The notes under the pieces were generated by a model. It was not told the origin of the DNA, searched no databases, and worked only from the letters and a program-made list of their open reading frames with translations. A stretch of DNA of 64,000 bases from Hyphococcus flavus (GTDB lineage: Bacteria; Pseudomonadota; Alphaproteobacteria; Caulobacterales; Parvularculaceae): positions 759,501 to 823,500 of the forward strand of contig NZ_CP118166.1 of assembly GCF_028748065.1 (NCBI RefSeq), read 5' to 3'. Below, piece after piece: positions 35,264-44,906 of the stretch. Both the position numbers and the translations under genes were made by a program. Within the stretch, counting starts at the first letter, position 1. The number at the start of each line of letters is the position of its first letter.

Positions 35264-37666
35264 TTAGAACGCAACTTCAATAGTACCGAAGACCTGTCGC
35301 GGATTGCCGTAGAAGGTCGTCAACACGCCGCTCAGGCCCAAAGCAGAGTTACCGAACTCTGGCAGCGTTGTCACGAAGTCGTAGCCAGCGACAACATACT
35401 CTTTGTTGAGCAGGTTTTTGCCGTGAACGCTGAGCTTCACTTTTCCATCAGCAGCAGTCCAGCCAAGCCCGGCGTTCCACAGCCAGACTTCTGGCTGGTC
35501 GAGCGGCGAAGCGTAATTGAACTGGTTTGTAAAGCTCCGATAAGAGAAAGACGTCGACACGTTGGCGTCACCATCCTTACCAAACAACGACGCAGGCCGC
35601 TGGTATGAAAGACGGCTGAAAGCTGTAATCGATGGTGTATTTTGGAACACGGCAACATCGGAGATATCTGTACCGGTTCGGCCTGTATATTCATCGAATT
35701 CAGCATTGATATAACCAAGCGTGAACTGATAGCTGAGCGAATCGCCAGCCGCCGCCATGTCTTCCGCAAGGACTGCAAGACCGTCCAGTTCGAGCCCGTA
35801 AAGTGTTGCTTCCGCAGCGTTAGTGGTCACGCCCGCAAAGGTTTCCGCGATGCCGTCCATATCGGCGTCAATACCGATGGAACCCGGTACCTGCACATCC
35901 TTATAGCCGCTATAAAACAAAGCGAGGTTGGAATTAAACCGCCCGCCACCGAGTGAGTTTTTCCAGCCGACTTCGTAAGTGTTGATATTTTCCGGCTCAA
36001 ATCGGCAGAATGCAATCTGATCGTCGATATCAACTGCGCCCGCCATGCCGTCGCCATCAAGATCGGGCGCAGCGTTAGCACCGCAACGTGGGTCGAACGA
36101 ACCGCCCTTAAAGCCTTGCGAATAAGACGCATAGAGCGTGTGTTCCGGCGACGGCTCCCAGGTGATGCTGGCGCGCGGGCTGAAATCCGTGAATGTCGCC
36201 GACGCATCAAGGTCCGCAAGCACGACATCAGGCGCGCGGTCAGGCCCGCCGAAAGAAGGTGAGAAGCCCGGCGTGAAATACTGCGTCCTCAACAGCGAGA
36301 TGCTTCGCTCGTCCTCCGTATAGCGGCCGCCGGCAGAAATAGAGACCGTATCCGTCAGATCAAAGGTAAAGTCGCCAAAAACAGACCAGCTTTTTGTCGA
36401 AACATCGCTCGACGTAAATGCGTTAAGGCCCGCCAACATAAGCAACGGCGCCGTCTCATCCAGAACAACATCAAAGACTGTCAGCCCTTCAGCATCGAGA
36501 TAATAGAACCCGGCAATACCGCTTAGACGATCACCCTCGTAAAGAATTTGAAATTCTTCGCTGAACTGCTTGTTATCATAAATACCCGGAACGTCGAGGT
36601 CGACAATCGGCAAGGAGTCAAAGTCAATAGGCGTCGTCGTCTCATCGTCGCGGTAAGAGATGATGTTTTTTAACGTGAATTCGTCAGACACCTGCCATTC
36701 AGCTGTTGCGGACACGCCGCGCGCAACAACGCTTTGCTCAGGCGTGTTGAGACCTGCTCTTGTATCAAAGACGTTGTCCAGCACTGGATAGGTTACTGCA
36801 GGCATGACGGTTAAGTCAGTGTAGGGTAGAAGGCGGTGCCCTTGCCGCGGATCGGAATTATCTTCTGTCCAGTCGCCAGTAACCCGAATGGAAAAAGCGT
36901 CGTTCAGTCCCCAGTCCAGCGTTAAACGCCCTGCCAGGATATCCTTGTTGTAGTTTTCAAGGCCGTTGACGAGATTGTCGCCAAATCCATTGCGTCGCAT
37001 GTAAGCGATAGCGCCGCCAGCGCGTAGATATCCCCCGGATGCATTTTCCGGCATAAGCGGCAGGTTGAACGTGCCAACCGCATCGATTTGTCCGTATGTG
37101 CCGCCTGTTAATCGCAACCGCGCTTCAGGTTCGTCGTCGAGACGGCGGGTAACGTATTTTACAGCGCCGCCAATCGTGTTGCGCCCGTAAAGCGTTCCTT
37201 GGGGTCCGCGCAAGACTTCGACCCGCTCGACATCGTAGATATCAAGAAGCGCCGCCTGCGGGCGATTGAGATAGACATCATCAATGTATATGCCGACGCC
37301 CGCCTCAAACCCGCTCACCGGGTCCTGCTGACCAACACCGCGAATGAATGCTGTCAGCGTAGTATTCGTCGCGCGCGAAGTCTCCAGCGTCACGTTTGGT
37401 GAGAGCGCTTCAATGTCGGTAAGATCCTGGGCGCCGAGCTCATCCAACTGGTCGCCTGTATAGGCGGATACAGCGAGCGGCACGTCCTGCAGACTTTCCT
37501 CGCGCCGGCGGGCGGTAACGACAATCCTGTCGCTGCTGGCGTCCGACGCCTCGTCCTGCGCGTAGACGACGGTTCCCCCTGCTGAAAGTGAAAAAGTGGA
37601 GCAAAACGCCAAAAGGGCCGTTTTTCTCGCCATAGAAGTTTTAAAAGACTGGTTTCGAACAGCCAT
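35264..37666 (-). CDS. TonB-dependent outer-membrane receptor
   Basis: About 800 residues from the ATG at 37666, which follows GGGAGG. A signal peptide is followed by the TonB-box-like start RIVVTARRREESLQDVPLAV, the plug domain (GVGIYIDDVYLNRPQ, EVLRGPQGTLYGRNTIGGAV) and a 22-strand-type barrel ending in Phe (GTIEVAF). It imports a large or scarce nutrient using proton-motive force. The set with hydrolase, MFS and nearby AraC regulator suggests a catabolic uptake locus. The ligand is unknown. Confidence 0.93.
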   Translation of the reverse strand: MAVRNQSFKTSMARKTALLAFCSTFSLSAGGTVVYAQDEASDASSDRIVVTARRREESLQDVPLAVSAYTGDQLDELGAQDLTDIEALSPNVTLETSRATNTTLTAFIRGVGQQDPVSGFEAGVGIYIDDVYLNRPQAALLDIYDVERVEVLRGPQGTLYGRNTIGGAVKYVTRRLDDEPEARLRLTGGTYGQIDAVGTFNLPLMPENASGGYLRAGGAIAYMRRNGFGDNLVNGLENYNKDILAGRLTLDWGLNDAFSIRVTGDWTEDNSDPRQGHRLLPYTDLTVMPAVTYPVLDNVFDTRAGLNTPEQSVVARGVSATAEWQVSDEFTLKNIISYRDDETTTPIDFDSLPIVDLDVPGIYDNKQFSEEFQILYEGDRLSGIAGFYYLDAEGLTVFDVVLDETAPLLMLAGLNAFTSSDVSTKSWSVFGDFTFDLTDTVSISAGGRYTEDERSISLLRTQYFTPGFSPSFGGPDRAPDVVLADLDASATFTDFSPRASITWEPSPEHTLYASYSQGFKGGSFDPRCGANAAPDLDGDGMAGAVDIDDQIAFCRFEPENINTYEVGWKNSLGGGRFNSNLALFYSGYKDVQVPGSIGIDADMDGIAETFAGVTTNAAEATLYGLELDGLAVLAEDMAAAGDSLSYQFTLGYINAEFDEYTGRTGTDISDVAVFQNTPSITAFSRLSYQRPASLFGKDGDANVSTSFSYRSFTNQFNYASPLDQPEVWLWNAGLGWTAADGKVKLSVHGKNLLNKEYVVAGYDFVTTLPEFGNSALGLSGVLTTFYGNPRQVFGTIEVAF

Positions 37667-37806
37667 AATCGCCTCCCAACGTGAATAATCTTGTTTTTTT
37701 CTCACGCTAGCGACTCCTGAAGCGTCGCATAATGACGCCATGGCTCACAAAAAGTGTACAATTTCGCTCAAATCAATCCTTCTTGAAAGCGCTGATATGG
37801 GCCGGT

Positions 37807-38868
37807 TCAGGGTTTTTTCCTTTCCAGCGCCTCTTTAATAAAAGCTTTTGGGGTCAATCCATTCCAGTCCTTGAAAGCGCGGTTAAAGGCCCGGAATTCG
37901 GAAAAGCCGAGGGCGTCGGAAACGTCGGCTACGGATTTCTCGCTAAGCAGCAAACGTTGCGCCTCTTCATTAAGCACTTCGCGGCGAAGCTCACGAAAAC
38001 TACCGCCCTCAAGTCCGAGCCGGCGCCGCAAAGTCGCTACACTGACATTCATTTGTGCGGCAAGATCGGCTTGCTCCACAACACCGCGAGACAGCGCGTC
38101 CCGCACGAGACTTGTGGTCGACTTTGGCGCCTCACGTCTTGCCGTCCGGCCAGCGACAACATCGACGATTTTTTGATAAACGGCGTTTGATGTAAGAGCC
38201 TCCTGCTGCGGCATCGTGATGGGTCGAAGCGATGTTTCGAGATCAAATGACAAACGATATTTATCCGCCGCAAAGCGTATCGGCGCATCCCAGTAGCCCA
38301 GATGCGCGCAATCTCCGCCAGGCGATGGCCGCCGGATGAATACGCTTTTCACCGCATCTTTCGCAGATGGCGATACAATCAACAGTATGCAGTGTAAAAA
38401 TATCAGGACGCACTCGATGGAAAAGTAAATAAACTCCGCCGAATGCGTATCGACGTAAGGAAAGTCCCGGTCATTGATAATAATATCGACTGATGCACGA
38501 CGTTTTACGACGGAATTATACTGCCCGCCATGAAGCATATTGTAAGAGCGCGCGAGCACGCGCATCACTTCGTATAAATTGTCACAATCATGAACATTCT
38601 GAAGTACGAAATCAGTGCTACCAGAAAGCAACTGTCGCGACGACAAATGCACGGTCTCGTCGCCAAATAGAATAGAAAGCCGGTTTTGCAGGCGATAATA
38701 ATCAGCCAGATCAATTCGATCCGGTCCTGTCGCTTCCGCCAACGCCGCCGGCAAGCTTAACGACTTCAACAGCGGACCAATCTCTATGCCTGCTTTCGTG
38801 GCCTGGGCCAGAAGCGGGTCCAGTCGCGCCCGGGATACTGTAATCGGCTGGTGTGGATCAGGGGTCAT
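37807..38868 (-). CDS. AraC-family transcriptional regulator
   Basis: 353 residues from the ATG at 38868. An N-terminal ligand-sensing domain of the arabinose-binding AraC-like type is followed by two C-terminal helix-turn-helix motifs: DLAAQMNVSVATLRRRL and SVADVSDALGFSEFRAFNRA, then WNGLTPKAF. It lies upstream of, and in the same direction as, the TonB receptor gene, 140 bases away, and probably controls that locus. The frame extends upstream without start support. Confidence 0.88.
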   Translation of the reverse strand: MTPDPHQPITVSRARLDPLLAQATKAGIEIGPLLKSLSLPAALAEATGPDRIDLADYYRLQNRLSILFGDETVHLSSRQLLSGSTDFVLQNVHDCDNLYEVMRVLARSYNMLHGGQYNSVVKRRASVDIIINDRDFPYVDTHSAEFIYFSIECVLIFLHCILLIVSPSAKDAVKSVFIRRPSPGGDCAHLGYWDAPIRFAADKYRLSFDLETSLRPITMPQQEALTSNAVYQKIVDVVAGRTARREAPKSTTSLVRDALSRGVVEQADLAAQMNVSVATLRRRLGLEGGSFRELRREVLNEEAQRLLLSEKSVADVSDALGFSEFRAFNRAFKDWNGLTPKAFIKEALERKKP

Positions 38869-39089
38869 GAATTTTGGCCGGCTGAATTTTGACCATACAT
38901 AAGGGGTTACAGAGGTCCAAACCAAGACGTCAGCGGAAAAGTTTGGGCGTCTGCCCCGAAACAAGCCGCAAGCCGGTATGCCAATCGGACATATTAACCA
39001 AACGGCTACCAACACGGGCGAAAGCCGTGTTAGGACCCCGCTGCGGCGCAAAACTTGCTGTCGCTAGGTACAGATTATGGGAGTTTTTC

Positions 39090-40142
39090 ATGCGGATTAT
39101 GGTTACCGGCGGCGCCGGTTTCATCGGATCTGCGGTCATACGCCGGGCGATTGCAAATGGTGAGGACGTTCTTAACGTCGATAAGCTCACCTACGCCGCG
39201 AATCTCGACAACGTTGCAGACGTTGCAGGCCATGCACGCTACCAGTTTGCGCAGAAAGATATCTGTGACCTACCGGCCATGACCTCGCTAATGGCGGAAT
39301 TCAACCCTGATGCAGTGATGAACTTGGCAGCGGAAACCCACGTGGACCGTTCTATCGACGGACCAGGCGCTTTCATCCAGACGAATATTGTCGGCGTGTA
39401 TTCACTTTTGGAAGCGGCAAAAACCTACATGGAGAATGGCGCCCCAGTAGGATTTCGTTTCCATCATATCTCAACAGATGAGGTCTACGGCTCGCTCGGT
39501 CCCACTGGGGAATTTACGGAAACATCACCCTACCAGCCCAACTCTCCATACTCAGCCGCTAAGGCATCATCGGACATGCTGGCGCGCGCCTGGCGCGAAA
39601 CATTCAACTTGCCGGTAATCGTTACGAACTGTTCCAACAACTACGGACCCTATCAATTTCCCGAAAAGCTGATCCCGGTGGTCGTGATTGCGGGACTGGA
39701 AGGCCGGGAAATCCCGATTTACGGCAAGGGAGATAACATCAGGGACTGGCTCTTTGTAGAAGACCACGCCGATGCGTTGTTGTTGGCCGCGCGCCAAGGC
39801 AAGCCCGGTGAAACATACAATATTGGCGGACGGGCGGAGCGCACGAATCTCGAACTCGTCAAAATGATCTGCGCTATTCTTGATGAGGAACTGCCGTCTT
39901 CACCGCACCGCCCGCATGAAAACCTGATTACATTTGTCGCCGACCGCCCAGGTCATGACCAGCGCTATGCAATCAATTGCGACAAGATCGAACAGGAACT
40001 CGGCTGGTCGCCGTCGTGCAGTATTGAAGAAGGCATGCGAAACACCGTGCGCTGGTATCTCGACAACCGCGATTGGTGGGATGCGATTAGAAATCAGGGC
40101 TTTGACGTGAGCGCACGCCAAGGGCTCGGGAAGAAAGGTTAA
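39090..40142 (+). CDS. rfbB: dTDP-glucose 4,6-dehydratase
   Basis: RmlB, second step of dTDP-L-rhamnose synthesis. 350 residues from the ATG at 39090 (GGGAG six bases upstream). The NAD site is [15 protein letters not shown], the catalytic Thr-Asp-Glu is in [11 protein letters not shown] and the Tyr-x3-Lys in [10 protein letters not shown]. First gene of rfbBDA, which makes a nucleotide sugar for cell-surface polysaccharide. Confidence 0.95.
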   Translation: MRIMVTGGAGFIGSAVIRRAIANGEDVLNVDKLTYAANLDNVADVAGHARYQFAQKDICDLPAMTSLMAEFNPDAVMNLAAETHVDRSIDGPGAFIQTNIVGVYSLLEAAKTYMENGAPVGFRFHHISTDEVYGSLGPTGEFTETSPYQPNSPYSAAKASSDMLARAWRETFNLPVIVTNCSNNYGPYQFPEKLIPVVVIAGLEGREIPIYGKGDNIRDWLFVEDHADALLLAARQGKPGETYNIGGRAERTNLELVKMICAILDEELPSSPHRPHENLITFVADRPGHDQRYAINCDKIEQELGWSPSCSIEEGMRNTVRWYLDNRDWWDAIRNQGFDVSARQGLGKKG

Positions 40143-40148
40143 GCGCAA

Positions 40149-41021
40149 ATGCGCACTCTCGTTTTCGGCAAGAGCGGACAGGTCGCCCGCGCCCTAGCGG
40201 ACCTGGTGGAGAACGACACCCATTTCTTATTCCTTGGGCACGGAGAGACGGACCTTTCAGAACCTGACGCCGGCGGCGACGCGGTCGCTGAGTATAGCCC
40301 TGACGTGGTAATCAACGCCGCCGCTTATACGGCCGTAGATAAAGCCGAGAGCAAAAAAGGGCTGGCGCATAACATAAACGCGCAGGCAGTAGAAAGAATT
40401 GCGGCAGCGTGTAAAAATACCGGCGCCCAATTCATTCATATTTCTACAGACTACGTCTTCGATGGAAATGAAACCGGACGGTATTCCGAAACAAGCATTA
40501 CAAACCCGGCGAACGCCTACGGACAATCAAAACTTGCGGGCGAAGAGGCAGCCATAGCCGCATACGCTGAGACGATCGTCGTTCGTACATCCTGGATTTT
40601 TTCTGAGTACGGATCGAATTTCGTAAAAACTATGTTGCGTTTAGCGCGGGAACGAAATGAACTATCAATTGTCAGCGATCAAATCGGCGGCCCTACGGAT
40701 GCGCGCGACATCGCCAAAGCGTTGCTGGCGATAGTCGGCAAAAAACATCGAGGCGGGCCTGGCGCTGGCGTTTATCATTTTCAGGGAGCGCCAGCGGTAA
40801 GCTGGGCTGATTTCGCCCGAAAGATCTTTGAAATCAATGGAAACAATACCGCAGTGACGGCGATTCCAACGTCTCAGTATCCGACACCAGCACGGAGACC
40901 TCTCAACACGGTGCTTGATTGTGCAAAAATCGAGCGTGATTTCGGCATAGGCCAGCCCGACTGGCGCGCCAGTTTAAGACGCGTTATCGACGCTCTAAAA
41001 CAAAAGGAAGAAAGAACATGA
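40149..41021 (+). CDS. rfbD: dTDP-4-dehydrorhamnose reductase
   Basis: RmlD, last step of dTDP-L-rhamnose synthesis, 290 residues. The nucleotide-binding start [13 protein letters not shown] and catalytic [11 protein letters not shown] are present, as is the [16 protein letters not shown] segment. It starts 6 bases after rfbB and overlaps rfbA by ATGA, so the three genes form one operon. Confidence 0.94.
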   Translation: MRTLVFGKSGQVARALADLVENDTHFLFLGHGETDLSEPDAGGDAVAEYSPDVVINAAAYTAVDKAESKKGLAHNINAQAVERIAAACKNTGAQFIHISTDYVFDGNETGRYSETSITNPANAYGQSKLAGEEAAIAAYAETIVVRTSWIFSEYGSNFVKTMLRLARERNELSIVSDQIGGPTDARDIAKALLAIVGKKHRGGPGAGVYHFQGAPAVSWADFARKIFEINGNNTAVTAIPTSQYPTPARRPLNTVLDCAKIERDFGIGQPDWRASLRRVIDALKQKEERT

Positions 41022-41884
41022 AGGGGATCATTCTCGCTGGCGGATCCGGAACGCGGCTTTACCCTGTAACGCGCGGCGTTTCGAAACAGCTGACGCCAAT
41101 CTATGACAAGCCGATGATCTATTACCCCTTGAGCGTGCTGATGCTCGCCGGGATCAAGGACATTCTTGTGATTACGACGCCAGAAGACAAAGCGTCCTTT
41201 GAACGCCTGCTTGGTGACGGTTCGGAGTGGGGCATCCAAATCGCATACGCTGTGCAACCCAGCCCGGATGGTCTCGCGCAAGCCTTTATCATCGGAGAAG
41301 AGTTCATTGATGGCGACAAATGCGCACTCGTTCTTGGCGATAATATTTTTTATGGCCAAGGACTTACGAAACATCTTCGAGAAGCGGCAAGCCTAGATGC
41401 CGGCGCAGAAATATTTGCTTATCAAGTTACCGATCCACAAAGATACGGTGTTGTTGAGTTTGACCAGAATGGCGGCGTAATTTCTATTGAAGAAAAACCT
41501 CAAAAACCGAAATCGAATTTCGCTGCAACCGGCCTCTATTTTTATGACGAAACTGTTGTTGAGCGCGCGAAAGCAGTAAAACCATCCGCACGAGGCGAAT
41601 TGGAAATAACCACTCTCAATGAAATGTACTTGCGTGACGGCGTTTTGCGAACCCAGGTTCTGGGCCGCGGTTTTGCGTGGCTTGATACCGGCACCCATGA
41701 GTCTTTGCTTGAGGCTGCGCATTTCGTGCAAACCATTGAAACACGCCAGGGTCTCAAAATTTCGTGTCCGGAAGAGATAGCTTTTCGCTCAGGCTTTATT
41801 GATCGAGAGCAATTGCGGTCGCTCGCCGAACCGCTTAAAAAAAATCAGTACGGGCAATATCTTTTGCGTCTCATAGAGAATTAG
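41018..41884 (+). CDS. rfbA: Glucose-1-phosphate thymidylyltransferase
   Basis: RmlA, first committed step of dTDP-sugar synthesis, 288 residues. The signature [20 protein letters not shown] is followed by [20 protein letters not shown] and [11 protein letters not shown]. It closes the rfbBDA operon; an rfbC epimerase gene is not in the window. Confidence 0.95.
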   Translation: MKGIILAGGSGTRLYPVTRGVSKQLTPIYDKPMIYYPLSVLMLAGIKDILVITTPEDKASFERLLGDGSEWGIQIAYAVQPSPDGLAQAFIIGEEFIDGDKCALVLGDNIFYGQGLTKHLREAASLDAGAEIFAYQVTDPQRYGVVEFDQNGGVISIEEKPQKPKSNFAATGLYFYDETVVERAKAVKPSARGELEITTLNEMYLRDGVLRTQVLGRGFAWLDTGTHESLLEAAHFVQTIETRQGLKISCPEEIAFRSGFIDREQLRSLAEPLKKNQYGQYLLRLIEN

Positions 41885-42165
41885 CAAGGCGATGCCGTTG
41901 TGAGAGCCGCTCCGCGCCTTTGCCAATAACCGCCAAGCGCCATAATGGACCGTACGCCACCCTGCCCAGGGCTCCTGTCACTACTGATCCCCGCCACTTC
42001 CGGGAACAGGCGTCCAATAACGCCGCCGGATAGCTCTGCTGGTTATAATATAGGGCAAGGGGCCGCTAAGGGGTTGCGCCATCTCCCTGAGGCGCTCTAA
42101 GACAAACAAAAGACTGCACCCCGTTATTCCGGGGCGGCATCAATTTCTTAAAAACGGAAAGAATT

Positions 42166-43353
42166 ATGAAAATCCTGGTGATCGGAGGCGATGGTTTTTG
42201 TGGTTGGCCAACCTCGCTACACTTGTCAGCTGAAGGCCATGAAGTAACAATCGTCGATAATCTTTCCAGGCGAAAAATCGATATCGAGCTTGAAGTCGAC
42301 AGCCTCACCCCAATCCAACCTATATCGACACGGTTGAAAGCATGGGAAGAAGTTTCCGGGAAATGCATCAAGTTCGAAAATATCGACGCCGCCAAAAATT
42401 ACGCGCGCCTGATGAACCTGATCAAAGAGCTTCAGCCTGATGCTATAGTGCATTTCGCCGAGCAGCGCGCTGCGCCTTATTCGATGAAGTCCTCTTATCA
42501 CAAGCGGTACACGGTCGATAACAATCTAAATGCTACGAACAACGTTCTTGCCGCTATCGTTGAATCGGGTGTGGACGCACATCTCGTGCACCTCGGGACC
42601 ATGGGCGTTTATGGATATGGCACGGCTGGGATGAAGATTCCGGAAGGCTATCTCCCTGTGAAAATAGAAGCCGATGACGGGCGTGAAATTCGTCAAGAAA
42701 TACTATACCCGGCTAACCCCGGATCTATTTATCACATGACGAAAACGCAGGACCAATTGCTGTTCGCGTTTTATAATAAAAATGACGGATTGAAAATTAC
42801 CGATCTGCATCAGGGTATTGTCTGGGGCACGCAAACGGAAGAAACAAAAAAAGATGAGCGCCTGATCAACCGGTTTGATTATGACGGCGACTATGGCACC
42901 GTTCTTAACCGTTTCCTGATGCAAGCCGCGGTTGGTTTTCCCATGACTGTCCATGGCACCGGCGGCCAAACGCGCGCCTTCATACACATCCAGGACACTG
43001 TAAAATGTATTGAGCTCGCTATAGAAACGCCGCCGCAAAACGGCGAACGCGTCCGCATTTTAAACCAGATGACAGAAACACATCGCGTTCGGGATCTGGC
43101 CAAGCTCATCGCTGATAAAACTGGCGCGACAATAGAATACGTAAACAACCCGCGAAAAGAAGATGCTGAAAACGAGTTGAATGTCGAAAACCAGCGTCTT
43201 CTGGGACTAGGACTTGACCCTATCACGCTCGAAGCCGGCCTTTTGGAAGAAGTCACTCAAATCGCGAAAAAGTACGCCGATCGCTGTGACAAATCTAAAA
43301 TTCCATGTGTGTCGTACTGGACTACAGCGCAAGACCAGACATCAAAGAGTTAA
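42166..43353 (+). CDS. sqdB: UDP-sulfoquinovose synthase
   Basis: SqdB family, 395 residues: converts UDP-glucose and sulfite to UDP-sulfoquinovose, the head-group donor for sulfolipid or sulfonated glycans. Distinctive segments are GGDGFCGWPTSLHLS, VHFAEQRAAPYSMKSS, LGTMGVYGYG, YHMTKTQDQ and DLHQGIVWGTQT. These match the sqdB/Agl3 branch rather than ordinary epimerases. GGAAAG precedes the ATG and a good TATAAT lies at 42043-42048. It follows rfbA by 281 bases and its stop shares bases with the next gene's stop on the other strand. Confidence 0.88.
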   Translation: MKILVIGGDGFCGWPTSLHLSAEGHEVTIVDNLSRRKIDIELEVDSLTPIQPISTRLKAWEEVSGKCIKFENIDAAKNYARLMNLIKELQPDAIVHFAEQRAAPYSMKSSYHKRYTVDNNLNATNNVLAAIVESGVDAHLVHLGTMGVYGYGTAGMKIPEGYLPVKIEADDGREIRQEILYPANPGSIYHMTKTQDQLLFAFYNKNDGLKITDLHQGIVWGTQTEETKKDERLINRFDYDGDYGTVLNRFLMQAAVGFPMTVHGTGGQTRAFIHIQDTVKCIELAIETPPQNGERVRILNQMTETHRVRDLAKLIADKTGATIEYVNNPRKEDAENELNVENQRLLGLGLDPITLEAGLLEEVTQIAKKYADRCDKSKIPCVSYWTTAQDQTSKS

Positions 43354-43937
43354 CCAGCAGCGTATCGCTTAAAATAGTCAAGCGTTTCGTCATAGGGCTT
43401 TGAGTCGGCCGTGCGCCAGTCGTGAACGCTTTCGCGATTTAAAAGCATTCCTTCTGGTGACAGCACCAAAACGGTAGGCGTACCGAATAATTCTATAACG
43501 CCAAACCGGGCGGCGACATCGAGATTGCGGTCGCGCCGCCCGACATCTACCCACACCAGAACAAATCCATCTTCGATCACCGCTGCGAGTTCAGGCTGTT
43601 CGAACTTCGCGGCCAGACCGCGACTGTCGTGGCACCAGTTTCCGCCCAACACCAGAAGCACATTCTTTCTATTCACTTCCGCCGCCGCAAGCGCTGCATC
43701 GACATCCATCATCGCGTTCCGGCTTGCGTCAAACGGACGTGGATTATTGTCATGGCGGCCTTGGTGATTCTCATTTTCATCGCCAGAGAAAGAGGCCTCG
43801 ACCACATAACCAGAAACATTTGCTGTCGTTTTGACGGCTCCCGCGCCAACATTCGCCGCCGCACCAACTGTGCTCGTAACTGCCTTGACGCAACCAGCCA
43901 TACCCAGCAGCGCCGCAAATAGAAATAGTCTGATCAC
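43350..43937 (-). CDS. Thioredoxin-like lipoprotein with a single active-site Cys
   Basis: 195 residues with a lipobox (GMAGC). A thioredoxin-like fold is suggested by VLLVLGGNWCHDSRGLAAKF, VWVDVGRRDRNLDVAARF and the cis-proline loop LFGTPTVLVLSPEG. The usual CxxC is reduced to one Cys (WCHDS), so it cannot form an intramolecular disulfide there. It converges on sqdB. Confidence 0.8.
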   Translation of the reverse strand: MIRLFLFAALLGMAGCVKAVTSTVGAAANVGAGAVKTTANVSGYVVEASFSGDENENHQGRHDNNPRPFDASRNAMMDVDAALAAAEVNRKNVLLVLGGNWCHDSRGLAAKFEQPELAAVIEDGFVLVWVDVGRRDRNLDVAARFGVIELFGTPTVLVLSPEGMLLNRESVHDWRTADSKPYDETLDYFKRYAAG

Positions 43938-43985
43938 TTCGGCGCCTCGCTCATGGTTGCTTTTATCATTTTATATCGGCCCATA

Positions 43986-44906
43986 TCATCGCACAGGCTT
44001 TTGGGCCTTGCGGTTCAGTGAAAGTTCAAAGATGTCAGGCCGAGCATAGTGACCGGCGACATCGAAATCCATTTTTCCACGCGCGATATCCGCGGGGTCG
44101 AGATCTGCATATAGAATGGTTTCTTCGCCAAACACAGGGCCAGCAAGAAGTTCGCCCATGGGAGAGACAATCACGCTCCCGCCGTTGATTAACACCGTTT
44201 CGGGGTGGTCTCCTTGCACGGGTTGAAAATCCGGCGGTGCATCGGAGCGTTTCATGAACTGATTGGCCGAAACAACGAAACAGCGGCCCTCAAGCGCAAC
44301 CGTCCGCATCAGCGACGTCCAGCTTTCCCGGTCATCAACCGTTGGCGCGCAATAGATTTCAACGCCTTGTGCATATTGGCTCATGCGAAGCATGGGCATG
44401 AAGTTTTCCCAGCATATGACAGCGCTAATGCGCCCGGAGCGCGCATCGAATGCGTCAAGCGTCGATCCGTCGCCCATGCCCCAAATCACGCGCTCTGCGG
44501 CCGTTGGCATCAGTTTGCGCCGTTTACCGAGAAAGCGCCCTTCGGCCCCAAAACAAAGCACCGAGCAATAAAGCGTGCCGGCGTCATGCTCGATCACCCC
44601 AACAACAATGTCTGTTTGGCGCTCACCCGCTAATTGCGCCATGCGCTCGGTCTCCGGCCCTGGCGCAATGATGGCGCCATCATAATAGCGGCGGAACCAT
44701 TCGCGACCTTCATCCGATCTGGAGCCGACTGGCGCACCGAAATGACAGCCCTTTGGATAGCCGCCGATAAAAGCTTCCGGAAACACAACAAACTGCGCGC
44801 CGTTCGCAGCAGCTTCGTTCAACAAGGTTTCAAATTTGCCGAGTGTAGCGGCGGTATCGAACAATACCGAGCTGCTCTGAATGACGGCCACTTTTGTAGA
44901 CTTCAT
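43986..44906 (-). CDS. Nitrilase (branch 1 carbon-nitrogen hydrolase)
   Basis: 306 residues. The Glu-Lys-Cys triad is visible in VVFPEAFIGGYPKG, KRRKLMPTAAER and AVICWENFMPMLR. The segments YCAPTVDDRESW and DVAGHYARPDIFEL are typical of true nitrilases, which convert a nitrile to a carboxylate and ammonia. Its ATG overlaps the stop of the upstream aminotransferase, so the two are coupled. An omega-amidase role beside a transaminase is possible but the motifs favour nitrilase. Confidence 0.88.
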   Translation of the reverse strand: MKSTKVAVIQSSSVLFDTAATLGKFETLLNEAAANGAQFVVFPEAFIGGYPKGCHFGAPVGSRSDEGREWFRRYYDGAIIAPGPETERMAQLAGERQTDIVVGVIEHDAGTLYCSVLCFGAEGRFLGKRRKLMPTAAERVIWGMGDGSTLDAFDARSGRISAVICWENFMPMLRMSQYAQGVEIYCAPTVDDRESWTSLMRTVALEGRCFVVSANQFMKRSDAPPDFQPVQGDHPETVLINGGSVIVSPMGELLAGPVFGEETILYADLDPADIARGKMDFDVAGHYARPDIFELSLNRKAQKPVR

